DNA of 25,953 bases from the NCBI GenBank assembly GCA_036407035.1, contig DASXAA010000150.1:1-25953 (forward strand). Reading direction: 5' to 3'. The notes beneath the pieces are model-generated. The model searched no databases, was not told the DNA's origin, and saw only the letters and a program-made list of their open reading frames with translations. Position numbers and translations under genes: made by a program. Position 1 is the first letter of the stretch; every line of letters starts with the position of its first letter. This DNA is from JACVRW01 sp036407035 (GTDB lineage Bacteria > Actinomycetota > Thermoleophilia > Solirubrobacterales > Thermoleophilaceae). Of this stretch, positions 14,246 through 21,819 are shown piece by piece.

Positions 14246-14821
14246 CTATTCCCGATCCGGCGCGAGCTGCTTCGCCAGCCGCCCGCGACCGCGGGCCAGC
14301 CGGCTCATCACCGTCCCCACCGGCACCCGCAGGGACTTCGCCGCCTCGCGGTAGCTCATGCCCGCCACGTCGACCGCGGCCACCACGTCCCGCTGCTCCG
14401 CCGGCAGCGCCGCCACCAGCGCGTACAGCTCGCGCGTCCGCGCCGTGGCCTCGGGATCGTCCTCGCCGCCGCCGTCCGACGCCCACTCCTCCTCCGGCGG
14501 CGCATCGGTCCACTCGACCCGCCGGGACTGGCGGTGGTGGTCGTAGAAGAGGTTGCGCACGGTCCGCGCGAGGTAGGAGAACTCGCTCCCACGGCGCACC
14601 CAGCGCGGCCGCGCGAGCACGCGGACGTACGCGTCCTGAACGAGGTCCTCGGCCAGCTCAGGCGAGCCGCAGAGCGACAGCGCGAGACGGTAGAGGCGGT
14701 CGATGTCGTCGACCGCCCGCTCGGGGACGATCGGCCCGCCGTGCCCGGCGACCGGCCACGGCGACTGTGCGAAGGCGACCGCCGGACCGGCGGCCGCCGG
14801 GATGAGTCCGATGCATGTCAC
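14246..14821 (-). CDS. ECF RNA polymerase sigma factor (downstream copy of a tandem pair)
   Basis: A 191-residue sigma-70 family protein with only regions 2 and 4. Region 2 is 'IDRLYRLALSLCGSPELAEDLVQDAYVR' split over about 40-67, then 'YLARTVRNLFYDHHRQSRR' (core -10 recognition). Region 4 has 'LPAEQRDVVAAVDVAGMSYREAA' and the recognition helix 'VPVGTVMSRLARGRGRL' (about 165-181). The first 30 residues are poorly conserved and the GTG at 14821 is chosen on GGGGGAAGG just upstream. No anti-sigma gene follows; instead the secreted RTX-like gene does. A paralogue lies 46 bases upstream and shares long identical stretches, including 14 consecutive residues starting at EQRDVV. Confidence 0.9.
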   Translation of the reverse strand: MTCIGLIPAAAGPAVAFAQSPWPVAGHGGPIVPERAVDDIDRLYRLALSLCGSPELAEDLVQDAYVRVLARPRWVRRGSEFSYLARTVRNLFYDHHRQSRRVEWTDAPPEEEWASDGGGEDDPEATARTRELYALVAALPAEQRDVVAAVDVAGMSYREAAKSLRVPVGTVMSRLARGRGRLAKQLAPDRE

Positions 14822-14867
14822 GAGCCTTCCCCCGACTGAACGACGAAAGGCCGCCCTGCTTTTGCCG

Positions 14868-15386
14868 TCAGCCCGGAACGAGGGTCCGCGCGAGGCGCGA
14901 GCGGCCGCGCGAGAGCCTGCTCATCACCGTCCCGATCGGCACCCCGAGCGCCCGCGCGGCCTCCTGATAGCGCATGCCGGCGACGTCGACGGCTGCGACC
15001 ACATCGCGCTGTTCCGGCGGCAGCCCCGCCACGAGCCCGTAGAGCTCATTGGCGCGGGCCGCCGCCTCCGGGTCGCCCTCCTCGCGGTCGTCCACCGGCT
15101 CCTCGCCGTCCACCACGAGCTCGGTCCACTCGATCCGCTTGGAGCGGCGATAGTGGTCGTAGAGCAGGTTGCGGAGGATGCGGGCCAGATAGGGGAAATC
15201 GTCGGGACCGCGCAGCCGCCGCGGGCGGGTGAGCAGGCGCACGTAGGTCTCCTGGACGAGCTCCTCCGCAAGGTGCGGCGAGCCGCACAGGGAGAGCGCG
15301 AGCCCGTAGAGGCGGTCGATCTGGTCCGTGGCGCGCTCCGGCTCGATGGCGCGCGGCGGCGCCTCCTGGAGGGCCATGGCGCTCAC
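14868..15386 (-). CDS. ECF RNA polymerase sigma factor (upstream copy of a tandem pair)
   Basis: A 172-residue sigma factor with regions 2 and 4 only. Region 2 has 'LALSLCGSPHLAEELVQETYVRLL' in parts of about 30-53 and 'YLARILRNLLYDHYRRSKR'; region 4 has 'LPPEQRDVVAAVDVAGM' and 'VPIGTVMSRLSRGRSRL'. It is clearly paralogous to the next gene, so the pair arose by tandem duplication. I chose the GTG at 15386, which overlaps the TGA of the FAD monooxygenase by 4 bases and has GGAGG 5 bases upstream (15392-15396); an ATG at 15377 is a weaker option. Coupled translation with a monooxygenase is unusual for an ECF factor. No anti-sigma factor is adjacent on either side. Confidence 0.9.
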   Translation of the reverse strand: MSAMALQEAPPRAIEPERATDQIDRLYGLALSLCGSPHLAEELVQETYVRLLTRPRRLRGPDDFPYLARILRNLLYDHYRRSKRIEWTELVVDGEEPVDDREEGDPEAAARANELYGLVAGLPPEQRDVVAAVDVAGMRYQEAARALGVPIGTVMSRLSRGRSRLARTLVPG

Positions 15387-16792
15387 GCGACCCTCCGGAG
15401 CGCGGGCGCGCCTGCGGTGAGCACCTCGGCCGGCCTGCCGTCGGGCCGGGCGACGAGAGCGCCGTCGGCCGAGACGCCCATCGCGCGCGCGCTGATCGCG
15501 TCAAGCCTCCGCACGGTGACCGGCGCCCGCGCCGACACCGAGGTGGCCGCCGCCCAGCGCGGGCCGGCGAACAGCGTCAGCCCGGGGCCGAGGAGGTCGA
15601 GCGTGGACACGCGCCCGCCGCCCGACGCCAGCCACACGTGCGGGATGCGCCCGCCGATGTCAACGGCAAGCGTGTCCTCGATCGGCCTCGCCGACGCGTT
15701 CGGGTCGGCCGACCACTCCGCGTTGTGCTCCGCCACCGGTCGCCGCTCGGCCTCGTAGGAGTCGAGCAGGCCCGCGTCCGCCCAGCCGCGCAGCACCCAG
15801 GAGAGCTTCCAGCCGAGGTCGTGACCGTCGTGGATGGCGGTGTTCATCCCCGTGCCGCCTCGCGGCGTGACCCGGTGGGCCGCGTCCCCGACGAGGAACG
15901 CCGAGTCGCGCCGGTAGCTCTCGGCGACCTGAGCCGCGAACGTGAAGCCGCCGATTCGCTCGATCCGCGGCCGCAGGTCCCAGACGCCGGCGCCGATCCG
16001 GATGCGCCGCGTGAGGACGTCCTCGGTGAAGTCGGCGATCCGGTCGCGCTCGCGGTCCAGCAGGTGCCCGTAGAGCCACCGGTCGCCGCGGCCGGCGGGG
16101 AGGAACAGGCCGGGCGCGTCCGGGTGGGTGATGTTGTAGATCCCGTGGAGCCGGTCGCCGAGCAGCTGTGTGAGCGGCGCGCTGAAGAGGGCCGTGATCG
16201 CGTCCTCCAGGTCCGAGGGGCCCGACATGCGGATCCCGAGCGCCTTCCTCACGCCGCTGTGCGCGCCGTCGGCCGCGATCAGGTAGCGGGCGCGGACGAC
16301 GCGGCGCTCGCCCTTAGCGACCCTGCGCAGCACCGCACGCACGCCGTCCGGGCCGCTCGCCGCGTCCACGATCTCGGCGCCGAACTCCACCTGCGCGGTG
16401 CCCAGCGCGCGGAGGTGGCTGAGCAGCACGGGCTCAAGCCAGTCCTGCGGCACGCAGGCCGGCGCGGCCGGGCTGACCATCGCGCTCTGCGCCGGGCTGG
16501 GGAACCCGCCCGTGCGCGCCTGCCCCTCCGCAGCGCGCGAGAGCGTCTCGCAGTCCCACACCTGCCAGTCGGCGTCCACGCCGCCGGCGAGGACCTCCTC
16601 CTCGAGCCCCCACGAGCGCAGCAGCTCCATCGTGCGTGTGCTGACGGACGTCGCACGCGGCAGCGAGGAGAGGTCGGGGCGGCGCTCCACGAGCATGCAG
16701 CGCACGCCGTAGCGCGCCAGCGTCACGGCCGCCGTCAGGCCGGCCGGGCCGGCGCCGACGATCAGCACCGGTATGTCGCCCTCGTGGTCCAT
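15383..16792 (-). CDS. FAD-dependent aromatic-hydroxylase-type monooxygenase
   Basis: A 469-residue class A flavoprotein monooxygenase of the PheA/TfdB/PHBH type, using NAD(P)H and O2 to hydroxylate a usually aromatic substrate. It has the FAD dinucleotide motif 'IVGAGPAGLT' (11-20) with Glu36 ending the second strand, the 'LIAADGAHSGVRK' DG motif (171-183) and 'VGDAAHRVTPRGGTGMN' (301-317), which binds FAD ribose and pyrophosphate. The C-terminal region of about 90 residues corresponds to the thioredoxin-like domain of this group. There is no signal peptide. The substrate cannot be read and no degradation or polyketide genes accompany it. It ends in a 4-base overlap with an ECF sigma factor, so it may respond to or share that regulon. 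The regulator gene ends 69 bases upstream. Confidence 0.92.
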   Translation of the reverse strand: MDHEGDIPVLIVGAGPAGLTAAVTLARYGVRCMLVERRPDLSSLPRATSVSTRTMELLRSWGLEEEVLAGGVDADWQVWDCETLSRAAEGQARTGGFPSPAQSAMVSPAAPACVPQDWLEPVLLSHLRALGTAQVEFGAEIVDAASGPDGVRAVLRRVAKGERRVVRARYLIAADGAHSGVRKALGIRMSGPSDLEDAITALFSAPLTQLLGDRLHGIYNITHPDAPGLFLPAGRGDRWLYGHLLDRERDRIADFTEDVLTRRIRIGAGVWDLRPRIERIGGFTFAAQVAESYRRDSAFLVGDAAHRVTPRGGTGMNTAIHDGHDLGWKLSWVLRGWADAGLLDSYEAERRPVAEHNAEWSADPNASARPIEDTLAVDIGGRIPHVWLASGGGRVSTLDLLGPGLTLFAGPRWAAATSVSARAPVTVRRLDAISARAMGVSADGALVARPDGRPAEVLTAGAPALRRVA

Positions 16793-16861
16793 GGGGGCAT
16801 CGTGCCCGCGCCGACGCCCGGCGGCATGAGCAAACGGCTACTCAATCTCGTCCGGCGCGGG

Positions 16862-19504
16862 CTACTCAGCCGTCGTGGCCAGCACCTGAGTGAGGTCCTC
16901 GCGCCGCGTCACGCCCAGCTTCCGGTACGCCCGCTGGAGGTGGTTGTCCACCGTCCGGACCGAGACCACCAGCCGCTCGGCGATCTCGCGGCTGCTGAGG
17001 CCGCGGGCGGCGAGGAGCGCCACCTCGCGCTCGCGGGGGGTCAGCTCGGCCGCCGCCGCGGCGCCAAGGATGGTCGGCGGCCGCGCGCCCTCGCACGACT
17101 CGAGCCACACTGCCGCCCGCGCGCCCGCGGCGCGGGCGCTCGCGTCGCGCCCGGCGTCCCGGAAGGTGCTCGCCGCGGCGTCCGCCGCCTCGGCCGCCAC
17201 GAGCAGCGCGTCCAGGCCCGCGAACCGCTCGGCCACGTCGAGCAGCGCCCGCCCGTCCTCGGCGACCCGCGCGGCGGCGTGGTCCGCGGCGAGCTGCGCG
17301 AACGGCCCGTCAACCTCCGACGCCAGCCGCGCCAGCGGCTCGGCTGCCGTGTCCGCGCCGCCCAGGCGGCACAGCTCGTGCAGCGAGCGCACCTCGAACG
17401 TCCTCTGGTCGCGCGAGCGCGCGAGCTCCGCGGCCTCCGCGGCGTGCTCCCGGGCGCGTGAGAGCTCGCCGCCGGCCGCTGCGCTCCAGGCACGCGCCAG
17501 CCCAAGCTCCGGCTCGAACCCCCTGTGCGCGAGCCTCCGCGTCTCCATTTCCTCGACCGCCGCCCGCGCCGCGTTCGGGTCGCCGGCCTGCGCGGCCGCC
17601 TGGGCGATGCCGGCGAGCGCCCAGGCCAGCATCCCGACCGCGTCGGCCTCGCGGAACACGCCCGCGGCCTCGCGGCAGAGCCGCAGGGCGGACTCGACAC
17701 GCCCCCGGTCCAGCCAGATGCAGCCGAGCGAGATCGCCTCCACCGCGTTGTTCTGGGCCGAGCGCTGCGAGACCGCCCGCTGGTAGAGCTCCACCGAGAC
17801 GTCGGTCGCCTCGACCAGGTGCCCTGCGAACCGCAGCGCCAGCGCCCTCTCGCTCAGCAGCACGTTCTCGAGGAGCGGCACGAGCTCGAGCGGGGGCCGC
17901 TCCTCGTAGTGGCGGCGCGCGACGGGCAGCCACTCCTCCGCCAGCGCGACCGCCTGCGTGGTGCGGCCGGTGGACATCAGCGCCTCGACCATCGCCAGCG
18001 CCGCGTGCAGCCGCACCTGGTCGCGGGCGCCCTCGTCGCGCAGCAAGGGCTCGGCGGCGGCGAACGCCTCGAGCGGCCGGCCGGTGGCGACCGTGAGCCT
18101 GATCCGCTGAGCGACCAGCTCGTCCCGCAGGCGCTCGTCGGCCACGGCGCCCTCGGCCTGCCGCAGCGCTCGGTCGGCGTCCTCGGCGCGCCCGAGCCCC
18201 CAGAAGAGGTTCCTGGCGACGGCGATCGCCAGGGCCACGCGCTCCTGGTCGTTGCTCGCCTGGCCGGCCAGCGGCGCCAGGAGCGCCTCCGCCTCCTCCC
18301 CGTGGCCCTGTGCGGCGAGCGAGCGCGCCAGCGCCAGCCGCGCGGCGAAGCCCCCGCCCGCCTCGACGGCCGCGCGCGCGAACCGCTCGGCCAGCGTGGG
18401 GTCGTAGACCGCCAGCGAGTGGCGGGCGGCGCGCTCGAACAGCTCAGGGTGCCACTCGCCGCCGGACTCGAGCCGCCAGCTTGCGAGGCGCGGCACGTCC
18501 GCGCGCCGCCGCGCACCGAGCGCCTCGACCGCGTCGGCCAGCCGGCGCTGGATCTCCCCCAGGCGCGTGCGAGAGAGGCGCGCCCGGACCACCTCGCCGT
18601 GGAGCGGGTGGGCCACGTCCACGCGCTCACGCCGTCCGTCCAGGACGCGCTCCACGAGGCCGTGCTGCTCGAGCTCCCCGAGCGCGGCCGACTCGACCGG
18701 CTCGAGCAGCGCCGTCTCGAGCGGCTCCCCCACCGCCACCGTCTCGAGCGCCGCGAGCGCCGGCGGCGTGAGGGTCTCGAGCCGCGCGCCGACCAGCTCG
18801 CTCAGCCGCATCCCGGCGGCCATCTCCCCGCGCCAGCTCCAGAGCCCGCCCGCCTCCGTCAGTACCCCGCGCTCGACCCCGTAGAGGACCATCTCGCGCA
18901 GGAACAGCGCATTGCCCAGCGTGAGCTCCCACAGGGCGCCGAGGCTGCGCCCGTCGACCGGGGCGCCGAGCACGGTCGCGAGCAGCCGCTCGACCTCGCC
19001 GCGCGCGAGCTCGCCGAGCTCCACGAGCTCGCACAGCTCGTCCTTCCAGAGCGCGCGCACGGCGTCCGGGGGCGGCTCGCCGACCCGCAGCGTGACGACG
19101 GCGAACGCCTGGCGCGCGGCGACGGCCTGGTGCACAAGCGCGGCCGAGACGTCGTCGAGCAGCTGCCCGTCGTCGACGCAGAGCACGAGCCGGCGCCCTC
19201 CCGCGCGCTCCACGATCCCCTGACCGGCGCGCGCGAGCAGCTCGGCCGCGCTCGTGGACGACGCCTCGGCCGGCAGCAGCGGCGCGAACGCTCCAAGCGG
19301 GATCGAGGCCGTGGACCGCGTGGCCCTCACCCACTCGACCGCGGACCCCTCTGCCTCCGCGGCGTGCGCGACCTCGGTCGCGAGGCGCGTCTTCCCCACG
19401 CCCGCGGCACCGGCGAGCACCACGCCGCCCGACGCGCCCTGGCCCAGCCGGTCGAGAACCAGGCCCAGCTCGCGATCGCGCCCGATCAGCGGCCAAACCA
19501 CCAC
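16862..19504 (-). CDS. LAL-type LuxR transcriptional regulator with AAA/NACHT-like ATPase domain
   Basis: An 880-residue protein of the large ATP-binding LuxR (LAL/MalT-like) class. The N-terminal ATPase has Walker A 'LAGAAGVGKTRLA' (30-42) and a Walker B-like 'LVLCVDDGQLLDD' (about 106-118). A long helical, TPR-like middle of about 500 residues follows, probably a ligand or partner sensor. The C-terminal LuxR helix-turn-helix runs from 'LTPREREVALLAARGLSSREIAERL' (split across about 818-842) into 'VSVRTVDNHLQRAYRKLG'. Such regulators activate degradation or secondary-metabolism genes. It sits directly before the monooxygenase, a natural candidate target. The GTG start at 19504 has no Shine-Dalgarno; CACACT lies 6 bases upstream. 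Inverted repeats lie around the start. Confidence 0.95.
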   Translation of the reverse strand: MVVWPLIGRDRELGLVLDRLGQGASGGVVLAGAAGVGKTRLATEVAHAAEAEGSAVEWVRATRSTASIPLGAFAPLLPAEASSTSAAELLARAGQGIVERAGGRRLVLCVDDGQLLDDVSAALVHQAVAARQAFAVVTLRVGEPPPDAVRALWKDELCELVELGELARGEVERLLATVLGAPVDGRSLGALWELTLGNALFLREMVLYGVERGVLTEAGGLWSWRGEMAAGMRLSELVGARLETLTPPALAALETVAVGEPLETALLEPVESAALGELEQHGLVERVLDGRRERVDVAHPLHGEVVRARLSRTRLGEIQRRLADAVEALGARRRADVPRLASWRLESGGEWHPELFERAARHSLAVYDPTLAERFARAAVEAGGGFAARLALARSLAAQGHGEEAEALLAPLAGQASNDQERVALAIAVARNLFWGLGRAEDADRALRQAEGAVADERLRDELVAQRIRLTVATGRPLEAFAAAEPLLRDEGARDQVRLHAALAMVEALMSTGRTTQAVALAEEWLPVARRHYEERPPLELVPLLENVLLSERALALRFAGHLVEATDVSVELYQRAVSQRSAQNNAVEAISLGCIWLDRGRVESALRLCREAAGVFREADAVGMLAWALAGIAQAAAQAGDPNAARAAVEEMETRRLAHRGFEPELGLARAWSAAAGGELSRAREHAAEAAELARSRDQRTFEVRSLHELCRLGGADTAAEPLARLASEVDGPFAQLAADHAAARVAEDGRALLDVAERFAGLDALLVAAEAADAAASTFRDAGRDASARAAGARAAVWLESCEGARPPTILGAAAAAELTPREREVALLAARGLSSREIAERLVVSVRTVDNHLQRAYRKLGVTRREDLTQVLATTAE

Positions 19505-19517
19505 ACGCGCAGTGTGG
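19501..19517. repeat. Inverted repeat over the LuxR regulator start codon
   Basis: CCACAC (19501-19506) and GTGTGG (19512-19517) are perfect arms around 5 bases; with one mismatch the arms extend to 9. The repeat covers the regulator's GTG and the candidate -10 box. It could be an autoregulatory operator or a start-site hairpin. Confidence 0.4.
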
Positions 19518-19526
19518 CGGTTATGG

Positions 19527-19539
19527 GGTCAGTCTGACC
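19527..19539. repeat. 13-base palindrome GGTCAGTCTGACC
   Basis: Perfect 6-base arms around one T. It overlaps the cupin stop codon and lies 23 bases upstream of the LuxR regulator start, in the position expected for an operator near -35. Confidence 0.4.
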
Positions 19540-19924
19540 ACCAGTCCTGGCCCATCTCCACGTCCTTGTTGTCCGTGTTGGGCGCGCCGAAGGCCACGAT
19601 CTCCGCTCCGTCCGGCCCGGCCTCGAAGCCGCGCCACGTGTTCGGCGGGATCCGCAGGACGTCCCACTGGCCGAGCTCGATCACCTCGTCGTCGAGCTTG
19701 ACCCGGGCGGCGCCGCTCACCACGAGGTACACCTCCTCCTGGCGCTCGTGCACGTGCCCGAACGGCACCCGGAAGCCGGGCGCGACCTTGAAGTAGCTGA
19801 GGCCCGACTCCTCGAGCTCGAGCGGCACGCGCGCGAAGCGCGACTCGAGGTTCGGCGAGAAGCCGAACTTGGGCGCCTGGTCCTCCACGTCCCGCTTCAG
19901 GTTCAGCTTCGTGTACTCGGGCAT
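19529..19924 (-). CDS. Single-domain cupin protein
   Basis: A 131-residue small beta-barrel. Cupin motif 1 corresponds to 'PFGHVHERQEEVYLVVSG' (about 54-71), containing the His, His and Glu metal-ligand positions. Motif 2, 'LRIPPNTWRGFEAG' (about 90-103), has Trp where the fourth ligand His is usual, so metal binding may be altered. Cupins of this size include isomerases, dioxygenases and ligand sensors; I cannot choose. AAGGAG at 19931-19936 sets the ATG at 19924. It lies 20 bases after the DUF429 gene and 24 before the regulator, in the same direction. It could provide a small-molecule-related step for the regulator/monooxygenase group. Confidence 0.85.
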   Translation of the reverse strand: MPEYTKLNLKRDVEDQAPKFGFSPNLESRFARVPLELEESGLSYFKVAPGFRVPFGHVHERQEEVYLVVSGAARVKLDDEVIELGQWDVLRIPPNTWRGFEAGPDGAEIVAFGAPNTDNKDVEMGQDWWSD

Positions 19925-19930
19925 CCGCCT

Positions 19931-19936
19931 CTCCTT
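19931..19936 (-). promoter_or_regulatory. Ribosome binding site AAGGAG
   Basis: A strong minus-strand Shine-Dalgarno 6 bases before the cupin ATG at 19924, among the best in the window and in contrast to the leaderless-looking starts elsewhere. Confidence 0.75.
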
Positions 19937-19944
19937 TTCCGGCC

Positions 19945-20658
19945 TCAGGGCTCCGTCACTGGCGGCAGCCGGAGGCGCTCCACCGGGGGCATCACGCCCC
20001 GGCTCGGGAACTCGTCCGGCACAGAGGAGCCCGGCAGCACGATCACCGCTTCATCGGGGTTACCCAGCCACGACGCATGCCCAACGGCGAAACGGTGCGC
20101 GCACAGGGCGCAGGCGACGGCGTCGAGCTCCTCGATGCGCCGGTGCCACAGGTCGCCGGTCTCGTCGACCACCCTGTCGCCGTTCAGCTCGTCGATCCGC
20201 ACCTGGACGCCCAGCGGGTGCCTCTTGGCCGGCAGGCGCCGGCCCTGGAGCGCGCAGAACACGCCGTCGGCGTTGGTCTCGAACACCGGCGCCTGGTGAT
20301 AGGCGCCCTCTGGAACGGGGCCGTCGGGGCCGTCGTCGTCCGGCTCGAACCGCCCCAGCTCGCGCAGCAGGTCGGCCAGCTTGAGCGCCTCGGGGTCGGG
20401 CGCGAGGGGCGCCACGCCGCGGCTCATCAGCATCGTGTCGCAGTCGCGGCGCGACCGCCCGTCCGACGGCGGCTGGATCGGGGCGCCCACCCCCACCACG
20501 ACCTCGCCGAGCGAGCGCAGCTCGGCGCTCACCTGGGCTGCCGTGCCCGGCTCGAAGAAGACCGCGCTCAGGTGGATCGGCGGCTCGGGCCTGCGGACCT
20601 CCTCCAGCATCGCCAGCTGGAGCGTGCCGCGCACCGCGACGACTCCGCAGTAGTGCAT
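19945..20658 (-). CDS. DUF429-like protein (predicted RNase H-fold nuclease)
   Basis: A 237-residue protein with the outline of DUF429: an opening strand 'YCGVVAVRG' (3-11), 'RSRRDCDTML' (about 68-77), 'APVFETNADGVFCALQGR' (about 123-140), 'KRHPLGVQVRIDEL' and the C-terminal helix 'EELDAVACALCAHRF' followed by 'VIVLP'. DUF429 members are predicted to share the RNase H fold with acidic catalytic residues. Here the Asp normally found in the first strand (GVDxxRG) is Val (GVV), while the Glu of 'VFET' and the Asp of 'ELDA' remain, so activity may be lost or changed. The start lies 3 bases after the aminotransferase stop, so the two are probably co-transcribed. The family call is moderately sure and the role unknown. 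Confidence 0.65.
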   Translation of the reverse strand: MHYCGVVAVRGTLQLAMLEEVRRPEPPIHLSAVFFEPGTAAQVSAELRSLGEVVVGVGAPIQPPSDGRSRRDCDTMLMSRGVAPLAPDPEALKLADLLRELGRFEPDDDGPDGPVPEGAYHQAPVFETNADGVFCALQGRRLPAKRHPLGVQVRIDELNGDRVVDETGDLWHRRIEELDAVACALCAHRFAVGHASWLGNPDEAVIVLPGSSVPDEFPSRGVMPPVERLRLPPVTEP

Positions 20659-20661
20659 CGG

Positions 20662-21819
20662 CTATCCGCCCAGGCTCGACCGCAGGCGCTCCATGGCTTC
20701 GGCGAGCCGGTCGTCATCCACCGTCAGCGAGATCCGGAAGAAGCCCTCGCCGTTCGGCCCGTACGCGCCGCCGGGCGAGACCACGACGGCCGACTCCTCC
20801 AGCACCATCTCGCAGTAGGACGCCGACGTGTGGCCGTCCGGCACCGGCGCCCACACGTAGATGGTGCCCTTCGGCGGGGTCACGGCCACGCCGATGCGCT
20901 GGAGCGCGTCGCACACGAGGTCGCGTCGGCGCTGGTAGATCGCCGGCATCTCCTCCGGCGGGCCGGCGTCGAGCGCGGCCACCGCCGCCAGCTGCACGGC
21001 CTCGAACATGCCCGAGTCCACGTTCGTCTTGAGCTTCCAGTAGGCGGCGGCCGCGTCGGCGTTGCCGACGAGCGCCGCCGTCCGCCAGCCGGTCATGTTC
21101 CAGCCCTTCGAGAGCGAGAACACCTCCACGCCGACGTCCTTGGCGCCCGGCGTCTGGAGGAAGCTCGGCGCGACGTACCCGTCGTACGTGGTCTCCGTGT
21201 AGGACGCGTCGTGCACGACGAGGATGTCGTGCTTGCGGGCGAACTCCACCACCTCGTCGAAGAAGCCGTCCGGCACGACCGCGCCGGTCGGGTTGTTCGG
21301 GTAGTTGAGGTAGATGATGCGGGCGCGCTCGGCGTCCTCCGCCGCGATCGCGCCGAGGTCGGGCACGAAGCCGCGCTCGGGCACGAGCGGCATCAGCACC
21401 GCCTCGGCGCCGGCGAGCACCGGTCCGCCGGTGTAGATCGGATAGCCCGGGTCGGCCGCGAGCGCCACCGTGCCGGGATCGAGGAACGCCAGGTTCAGGT
21501 TGAACACGCACTCCTTCGCGCCCAGCGCCGGCACGATCTCGGTGTCCGGGTCGAGCGACACGCCGAAGCGGCGCTCGTAAAAGCGCGCGAACCCCTCGCG
21601 CAGCTCCGGGCGGCCGCGGTTCGACGGGTACTGGTGCGTGGCCGGGTCGGCCGCCGCCCGGTCGAGCGCGGCGATCACGGGCTCGGGCGTGGGCCGGTCG
21701 GGATCGCCGATCCCGAGGCTGATCACGTCCTCGCCCGCGGCGCGTTTCTCCGAGATCTTGCGCTCCAGCTCGGCGAACAGGTACGGCGCAAGGCGCCCCA
21801 GCCTCTCACTCGACCTCAT
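20662..21819 (-). CDS. dapL: LL-diaminopimelate aminotransferase (DapL-type), PLP-dependent
   Basis: A 385-residue fold-type I aminotransferase. It resembles DapL, which converts tetrahydrodipicolinate directly to LL-diaminopimelate with glutamate as donor, bypassing the succinylated or acetylated steps. It has 'YLFAELERKISE' and 'DVISLGIGDPDRPTP' (31-45), 'HQYPSNRGRPELREG', 'NYPNNPTGAV' (172-181), 'HDASYTE' (Asp204, Tyr207) and the Schiff-base Lys238 in 'SLSKGWNMTGWR', with Arg246 contacting PLP phosphate. Length and the start near the DapL signature are normal. It overlaps the upstream dapF-like gene by 14 bases, which strongly supports a diaminopimelate role. Other class I aminotransferases can look similar, so the exact substrate is likely but not certain. 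Confidence 0.87.
   Translation of the reverse strand: MRSSERLGRLAPYLFAELERKISEKRAAGEDVISLGIGDPDRPTPEPVIAALDRAAADPATHQYPSNRGRPELREGFARFYERRFGVSLDPDTEIVPALGAKECVFNLNLAFLDPGTVALAADPGYPIYTGGPVLAGAEAVLMPLVPERGFVPDLGAIAAEDAERARIIYLNYPNNPTGAVVPDGFFDEVVEFARKHDILVVHDASYTETTYDGYVAPSFLQTPGAKDVGVEVFSLSKGWNMTGWRTAALVGNADAAAAYWKLKTNVDSGMFEAVQLAAVAALDAGPPEEMPAIYQRRRDLVCDALQRIGVAVTPPKGTIYVWAPVPDGHTSASYCEMVLEESAVVVSPGGAYGPNGEGFFRISLTVDDDRLAEAMERLRSSLGG

Noticed and set aside
17525..19537. Long plus-strand open frame (about 670 codons) opposite the LuxR regulator
   Set aside because: It is an antisense shadow of a well-supported gene. Composition is Arg/Leu/Gly-rich with no domain, as expected in very GC-rich DNA. 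The same applies to long plus-strand frames opposite the acylase (22682-24910), the aminotransferase region (20077-21846) and the ATPase (7014-9767).
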